Shown here in pieces: positions 1 to 3,855 of a stretch of DNA of 7,741 nt. Positions within the stretch are counted from its first letter, which is position 1, and each line of letters starts with the position of its first letter. The notes beneath the pieces are model-generated. The model made no database searches. It was not told the DNA's origin and saw only the letters and a program-made list of their open reading frames with translations. The stretch covers positions 1 to 7,741 of the forward strand of contig JAFZCF010000065.1 of the NCBI GenBank assembly GCA_017552165.1. The letters run 5' to 3'. The position numbers and the translations under genes were made by a program. The DNA comes from Clostridia bacterium. GTDB lineage: Bacteria; Bacillota_A; Clostridia; Oscillospirales; CAG-272.

Positions 1-10
1 GGTTATGATT

Positions 11-30
11 GACGCACAGCGTCGGGAGGT
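11..30 (+). promoter_or_regulatory. Small hairpin and ribosome binding site of the scaffold gene
   Basis: A perfect five-base inverted repeat, GACGC and GCGTC with a three-base ACA loop, occupies 11-23. It is followed directly by GGGAGGT at 24-30, five bases before the ATG at 36. This ribosome binding site decides the start: an in-frame TTG at 9 would lie upstream of it. The hairpin may only be part of the leader, and no function is claimed for it. The promoter lies outside the window or cannot be seen. Confidence 0.6.
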
Positions 31-35
31 ATTAT

Positions 36-743
36 ATGAGTGAATGTCCTTATGCCGAGACCGCAGAAGTCCAGCACATGACACATGTTACAAAGGGCTG
101 CGACCACGGCCCCGCTCCGCTTCCGGAGGAGGGCAAGTGGGTCCAGGCCAAACAGATAACCGATATTTCGGGATACACGCACGGGATCGGCTGGTGCGCG
201 CCGCAGCAGGGCGCCTGCAAGCTCTCCCTGAACGTTAAAGACGGCGTTATTCAGGAAGCGCTCGTCGAGACCATCGGATGCTCCGGGATGACCCATTCCG
301 CCGCCATGGCCGCCGAGATCCTTCCCGGCAAGACCATCCTTGAGGCCCTCAACACGGACCTCGTATGCGACGCCATCAACACGGCTATGCGCGAGCTGTT
401 CCTTCAGATAGTTTACGGGCGCACACAGTCCGCATTCTCCGAGGGCGGCCTGCTCGTCGGCGCCGGTATGGAAGACCTCGGCAAGGGCGCGCGCTCCATG
501 GTCGGAACGATGTACGGCACGGCGTCAAAGGGCGTCCGCTATCTTGAGATGACCGAGGGCTACTGCACGCGCATGGCTCTTGACGAAAACGACGAGGTCA
601 TCGGCTACGAGTTCGTTTCCATCGGCAAAATGACCGATTTCATCAAAAAGGGCATGGAGCCGAACGAGGCGTATGAAAAGGCGAAGGGCACCTACGGCCG
701 GTTCGCCGACGCGGTCCGCTACATCGACCCGCGCAAGGATTGA
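36..743 (+). CDS. NifU/IscU-like iron-sulfur cluster scaffold protein, partner of GGGtGRT protein
   Basis: This 235-residue protein resembles the U-type scaffold family on which iron-sulfur clusters are built before transfer to target proteins. The match is clearest around residues 54-105: W-C54, C61, a short beta-rich stretch, then GCSGMTHSAAMAAEILPGKT at 81-100. That last stretch parallels the IscU/NifU cysteine loop (G-C-G-x-x-x-A-S-S-x-x-x-x-x-x-x-x-G-K-T). C111 is a third cysteine at a position comparable to the last scaffold ligand. It is longer than plain IscU, which has about 130 residues: there is a Cys/His-rich N-terminal leader (C4, H14, H17, C22, H24) and a Gly-rich C-terminal half with C177. 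ATG 36 is chosen because GGGAGG lies five bases before it. The GGGtGRT gene follows after 18 bases, so the two are probably co-transcribed. The family is usually annotated as an iron-sulfur assembly scaffold, but the role of this long form is not established. Family assignment is good and function is inferred. Confidence 0.82.
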   Translation: MSECPYAETAEVQHMTHVTKGCDHGPAPLPEEGKWVQAKQITDISGYTHGIGWCAPQQGACKLSLNVKDGVIQEALVETIGCSGMTHSAAMAAEILPGKTILEALNTDLVCDAINTAMRELFLQIVYGRTQSAFSEGGLLVGAGMEDLGKGARSMVGTMYGTASKGVRYLEMTEGYCTRMALDENDEVIGYEFVSIGKMTDFIKKGMEPNEAYEKAKGTYGRFADAVRYIDPRKD

Positions 744-761
744 GAGAGGAGGATCCACCTT

Positions 762-1775
762 ATGGCTAATTTTGAAGGTTATGAAAGACGCGAGGCGAAG
801 ATCCTCGGAGTTCTTGCAAAATACGGCATCGGCTCGATAGACGAATGCAAGGCGATATGCGACGCAAAGGGCGTCGACGCCTACACTATCGTGCAGGAAA
901 CTCAGCCGATATGCTTTGAAAACGCCAAATGGGCGTACACCGTCGGCGCGGCCATCGCTATAAAAGAAGCCGAAAAGACGGGCGACAAAAGCGCAGCTTC
1001 CGCCGCCGCCAACATCGGCGTCGGCCTCCAGGCGTTCTGCGTTCCCGGCTCCGTCGCCGAGAACCGCAAGGTCGGCCTCGGGCACGGCAACCTCGGCAAA
1101 ATGCTCCTCTCGGAGGAGACCGAGTGCTTCTGCTTCCTCGCAGGACACGAATCCTTCGCCGCCGCCGAGGGCGCGATAAAGATCGCCCTCAACGCGAACA
1201 AGGTCAGAAAAAAGCCCCTCCGCGTCATCCTCAACGGCCTCGGCAAGGACGCCGCGTATATCATTTCGCGCATCAACGGCTTCACGTACTGCAAGACCGA
1301 GTTCGACCCCTTCACGGAGACCGTCAAGGTAGTCGAGAAAAAGCCCTTCTCCAAGGGACCGAGAGCCGCCGTCAACTGCTACGGCGCTGACAACGTCCCC
1401 GAGGGCGTGGCCATCATGAAACTCGAGAACGTCGGCGTTTCGATCACCGGCAACTCGACGAACCCGACCCGCTTCCAGCATCCCGTCGCCGGCACCTACA
1501 AGAAATGGTGCGTCGAAAACGGCGTCAAGTACTTCTCCGTCGCTTCGGGCGGCGGAACGGGACGCACGCTTCATCCGGACAACATGGCCGCCGGTCCGTC
1601 CTCGTACGGTATGACCGACACGATGGGCAGGATGCACAGCGACGCGCAGTTTGCCGGCTCCTCGTCCGTTCCGGCTCACGTCGAGATGATGGGGCTCATC
1701 GGCGCGGGCAACAACCCGATGGTCGGCATGACCGTAGCGGTCGCCGTCGCAGTCGCCGAGGCGCTCAAAGCTTAA
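762..1775 (+). CDS. GGGtGRT family protein of unknown function
   Basis: This 337-residue protein carries the signature GGGTGRT at residues 263-269, which names the family (Pfam GGGtGRT protein). The family is widespread in anaerobes, and I know of no firmly assigned biochemical role. The protein is soluble: it has no signal peptide or membrane anchor, and the Ala/Val-rich C-terminal stretch (about 324-336) is short and ends at the C-terminus. It has eight or more cysteines, including C51, C93, the close pair C122 and C124, C177, C206 and C250. A glycine-rich run, GLGHGN, lies at 105-110. The ATG at 762 has an excellent ribosome binding site, AGAGGAGG at 745-752, only 18 bases after the stop of the scaffold gene. 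The tight pairing suggests that the scaffold protein delivers a cluster to this protein or works in the same complex. That is inference from context. A terminator follows the stop by 10 bases. Confidence 0.88.
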   Translation: MANFEGYERREAKILGVLAKYGIGSIDECKAICDAKGVDAYTIVQETQPICFENAKWAYTVGAAIAIKEAEKTGDKSAASAAANIGVGLQAFCVPGSVAENRKVGLGHGNLGKMLLSEETECFCFLAGHESFAAAEGAIKIALNANKVRKKPLRVILNGLGKDAAYIISRINGFTYCKTEFDPFTETVKVVEKKPFSKGPRAAVNCYGADNVPEGVAIMKLENVGVSITGNSTNPTRFQHPVAGTYKKWCVENGVKYFSVASGGGTGRTLHPDNMAAGPSSYGMTDTMGRMHSDAQFAGSSSVPAHVEMMGLIGAGNNPMVGMTVAVAVAVAEALKA

Positions 1776-1785
1776 ACAAATCTAT

Positions 1786-1814
1786 GCCCGCCCCTGCCGG
1801 GGCGGGCGTTTTTT
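1786..1814 (+). terminator. Strong intrinsic terminator after the GGGtGRT gene
   Basis: A perfect nine-base-pair G+C stem has its left arm GCCCGCCCC at 1786-1794 and right arm GGGGCGGGC at 1799-1807, around a four-base loop TGCC. It is followed by G and six T residues (1809-1814). It closes the scaffold/GGGtGRT operon. The next gene on the same strand starts only 10 bases after the T tract. Confidence 0.93.
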
Positions 1815-1824
1815 CGGTGATATA

Positions 1825-2550
1825 ATGAAACTGCTTATAATCCGTCACGGGGACCCTGACTATGCGAACGACACGCTGACGGAGCGCGGCGTCGCCGAGG
1901 CGACGGCGCTCAATCCCCGAATGAAGAAAATCAACCCCGATCACGTTTACGTCTCGCCGCTCGGCAGGGCGAAGAAAACCGCGGAGCTCGCGCTCGAGGG
2001 GCTCGGCAAAAATACCGTCACCCTCCCGTGGCTGAGGGAGTTCGAGGGCAGGTGCGTAAAGCCAGGAAAAGAAACCGAGGGCATCTGCTGGGACTGGTAT
2101 CCCGCCGACTGGACAGTCCGCCCGCTGTTCTATGACAAGGATCTGTGGGTCACCGACCCCGTATTTGACGGGACGAACGTGCCCGGAGAATACGAAAAGG
2201 TCAGGGCAGGCCTCGATTCCCTGCTCGCCTCGCACGGATACGAAAGGAACGGGAACATTTACCGCGCCGTCGCGCCTACGAACGACACCGTCGCGCTTTT
2301 CTGCCATTTTGCGCTGCAGTGCTTTATGCTGTCGCATCTTCTCGGCTGCTCGCCGATGGTGCTGCTGCACGGGCTCGTGGCGGCGCCGACGTCCGTCACG
2401 ACTCTCTACACAGAGGAACGCCGCGAGGGCGAGGCCTCGTTCCGCATGGGCGCCTACGGGGACGTTTCTCATCTCTACGCCGCCGGCATCGAGCCGTCGT
2501 TCTCCGCCCGCTTCTGCGAATGCTTCAAAAACGACTATGAGAGGCATTGA
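1825..2550 (+). CDS. Histidine phosphatase superfamily protein (phosphoglycerate mutase-like)
   Basis: A 241-residue cytoplasmic protein of the histidine phosphatase superfamily, which removes or transfers phosphate through a phospho-histidine intermediate. The catalytic RHG motif is at residues 7-9, with His8 as the likely nucleophile. LTERG at 18-22 and SPLGRAKKT at 44-52 (Arg48 in the phosphate pocket) are typical of the family. E72 in the REFEG stretch is a candidate general acid, and FCHFA at 159-163 supplies the second pocket histidine, H161. The residue set is complete, so an active enzyme is expected. The substrate cannot be read from sequence; members act on sugar phosphates, nucleotides, cofactors or phosphoproteins. 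The middle insert at about 76-150, rich in Trp and Tyr (WDWYPADW at 89-96), probably shapes substrate choice. The start has only GGTGA at 1816-1820 as a ribosome binding site, four bases upstream. No promoter of its own was found between the preceding terminator and the start. Confidence 0.88.
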   Translation: MKLLIIRHGDPDYANDTLTERGVAEATALNPRMKKINPDHVYVSPLGRAKKTAELALEGLGKNTVTLPWLREFEGRCVKPGKETEGICWDWYPADWTVRPLFYDKDLWVTDPVFDGTNVPGEYEKVRAGLDSLLASHGYERNGNIYRAVAPTNDTVALFCHFALQCFMLSHLLGCSPMVLLHGLVAAPTSVTTLYTEERREGEASFRMGAYGDVSHLYAAGIEPSFSARFCECFKNDYERH

Positions 2551-2567
2551 GAGCTTAATTCCAAATC

Positions 2568-2591
2568 AAAAAGGGCGCGAACGCCCTTTTT
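2568..2591. terminator. Bidirectional intrinsic terminator between convergent genes
   Basis: Five A residues (2568-2572) and GGGCG (2573-2577) pair with CGCCC (2582-2586) and five T residues (2587-2591) around the loop CGAA. Because the stem is flanked by A and T tracts, it can end transcription on both strands. It lies 18 bases after the phosphatase stop on the plus strand. It also lies about 120 bases beyond the nuclease-like gene stop on the minus strand, so it can serve both. Confidence 0.9.
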
Positions 2592-2621
2592 GGTATTGAT
2601 TTTACGACAGAAAATGTTTGT

Positions 2622-2706
2622 GTTGCCCCTCATCAATCAGCTTACACTGAAAGTTTCACCCGAAAGGAAAACTGGGGGGAAGCACCTTTAACGTGGCAAA
2701 ATGAAG
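2622..2706. repeat. Possible decayed interspersed repeat in the gap before the nuclease-like gene
   Basis: This untranslated stretch has the layout of short interspersed repeats I associate with gut Clostridia: CCCCTCATC, then a CAGCTT segment, a short imperfect hairpin (AGTTT at 2652-2656 with AAACT at 2669-2673), a run of six G residues before AAG (2674-2682), and ACGTGGCAAAATG at the end (2691-2703). The arms no longer pair well, so if it is such an element it is worn. The resemblance is from memory and was not confirmed by alignment. It sits at the left boundary of the A+T-rich segment. No transposase is present. Confidence 0.35.
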
Positions 2707-2710
2707 ACAC

Positions 2711-3664
2711 CTACCATTTGATGATAAAGTTTGAGAAGCTTTTTTGAGTTTTAATCATGGTACTAATCAGCCATTCAAACTGTGTTTTCTTATCTGAAGG
2801 ATCGCCAAACGCGGCATTTTTTTCTATAACAATTCTACATGCCTTTTTCTCTGGCAACTCCTTCCAAGAATATGTCAGACCAGTTTCTTTTTCAATTATC
2901 TCTTTGCTCTCAAGCAAATATTTAAATAACTCTTTGTTATCCTTTATGTATAGCTCAACACCAATTTTTCCCTTACTTTTAAGCATTAAAGTATTCAGAC
3001 TGCATTCAGAGGACCCCACAGAGAAAGTTAGCCAGTGATGCTTTCCCGCCTTCCTTCTTCTAAAGGTCTTAGAAAAAAGCTCATTTTTAAATGCCGCATT
3101 CTGAAATTCTTCCCAGTATTCGTAATATAGCTGAGCATTTGCGGTTTTTTTGCCTTCATCCTCTTCTTTTTTCTCTCTTGCCCACTCGTTCGGCCTCTCA
3201 ATAACCTCAAATTTTGGCGCAATTTCAGAGTTGCCAATTCTGAAGAGTTTCAATTCACAAAGGAAAAAACGAATATTGTCACATGTATTTGAATTCAGCC
3301 ATTCTATAGCAGCTCTGTGCTCATCGCGAGCGCTCCTGACAATCCATATTACCGTTTCGGCCTGCTTCCCGGCTGCGTATGTAATCAGTTTCCCGAGATG
3401 GTCATGATTTGTTTCCTCAAGTTGATTTTCAATTATGATTCTCTTTTCGGTGTCTTTTTCAAACGCCACAATATCAGCGTGAAATGAACCAACAGTTGCC
3501 TCTCTTTCTTCTGCAATCATGTCGATCCCTACCGCTTCTCCAAGAAGTTCTATGTTTTCTTCATCCGCAAGCCATGGGGTAAAATCAGACGCCTCTGACG
3601 GAAAGACCGACCTAAGATTTTTAACCTCTTCAAGCCTGCCGAGAGTTTGTGTTGCCTTTTTCAT
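2711..3664 (-). CDS. DUF4268 domain protein with PD-(D/E)XK nuclease-like N-terminal half
   Basis: A 317-residue soluble protein. The N-terminal half looks like a PD-(D/E)XK nuclease fold: H62-A-D64 opens a strand, and a second strand ends in IIIENQ with E79-x-Q81, the E-x-K/Q catalytic pair. A helix follows (HDHLGKLITYAAG, 87-99), as expected for this fold. The core continues with VIWIVR at 105-110 and RDEHRAAIEWLN at 113-124, usual in DUF4268 proteins. A charged linker (about 160-175) leads to the C-terminal DUF4268 domain (about 176-315, beginning NAQLYYEYW). Such proteins are often annotated as restriction or defence related, but biochemical proof is scarce. No methylase or helicase partner is present, so it is either a solitary nuclease or a recruited part of the neighbouring unit. 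The ATG at 3664 has AAGG eight bases upstream. Base composition is low in G+C, about one third in a counted 60-base sample, against about 62% in the left operon. This suggests transfer. Confidence 0.8.
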   Translation of the reverse strand: MKKATQTLGRLEEVKNLRSVFPSEASDFTPWLADEENIELLGEAVGIDMIAEEREATVGSFHADIVAFEKDTEKRIIIENQLEETNHDHLGKLITYAAGKQAETVIWIVRSARDEHRAAIEWLNSNTCDNIRFFLCELKLFRIGNSEIAPKFEVIERPNEWAREKKEEDEGKKTANAQLYYEYWEEFQNAAFKNELFSKTFRRRKAGKHHWLTFSVGSSECSLNTLMLKSKGKIGVELYIKDNKELFKYLLESKEIIEKETGLTYSWKELPEKKACRIVIEKNAAFGDPSDKKTQFEWLISTMIKTQKSFSNFIIKW

Positions 3665-3714
3665 TTTAATAACCTTGCGCCTTTCAATACTTTAAAATCA
3701 TGTTATGGAGTTGA

Positions 3715-3855
3715 TTACTCGCCTTTATTCACTATCGTGCACTTGTCAATAACCGTGTCAAGCCACATGATTCTGCATGCCATTGACTTGTGAAAGCGAA
3801 TTTCAAGATGCCCAAAATATGGCTTATACTCTGTCAACACACTAAAATCGCAGTA
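3715..3855 (-). pseudogene. In-frame continuation of the collagen-like gene beyond its TAG stop
   Basis: Directly after the TAG stop of the collagen-like gene (3856-3858), the same frame stays open for 46 sense codons and ends at TAA (3715-3717). The translation looks like ordinary protein with alternating strands: LTEYKPYFGHLEIRF, then CRIMWLDTVIDKCTIVNKGE. It does not look like non-coding translation. If the TAG arose from CAG, the intact protein would have had a Gln there and a total of 960 residues. With this extension, the gap to the nuclease-like gene start shrinks from 191 to 50 bases, as expected for an operon. Alternatives are stop-codon read-through, a sequencing error, or chance: an A+T-rich frame of this length stays open with a probability of very roughly 5-10%. 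Confidence 0.5.

Noticed and set aside
525..1679. Minus-strand open frame of 384 codons across the GGGtGRT gene
   Set aside because: It lies opposite two well-supported genes. Long antisense frames are common in G+C-rich coding DNA, and the translation is Arg/Val/Asp-rich with no domain.
1821..1826. TATAAT as a promoter -10 box for the phosphatase gene
   Set aside because: It overlaps the start codon and has no -35 partner. Transcription would begin inside the coding region.
1765..2547. Minus-strand open frame of 260 codons opposite the phosphatase gene
   Set aside because: The plus-strand gene has a complete set of catalytic motifs, and this frame has none. It would also run through the terminator at 1786-1814.
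2598..2747. Plus-strand open stretch of 49 codons with protein-like look, ending in TGA
   Set aside because: It has no ATG, GTG or TTG start or ribosome binding site, and it enters the 3' end of the nuclease-like gene antisense. It is better explained as repeat-like non-coding DNA.
3665..3855. Own promoter for the nuclease-like gene
   Set aside because: Minus-strand TTGACA hexamers are present, but none has a convincing -10 box at 16-18 bases. They fall in the open extension of the collagen-like frame.
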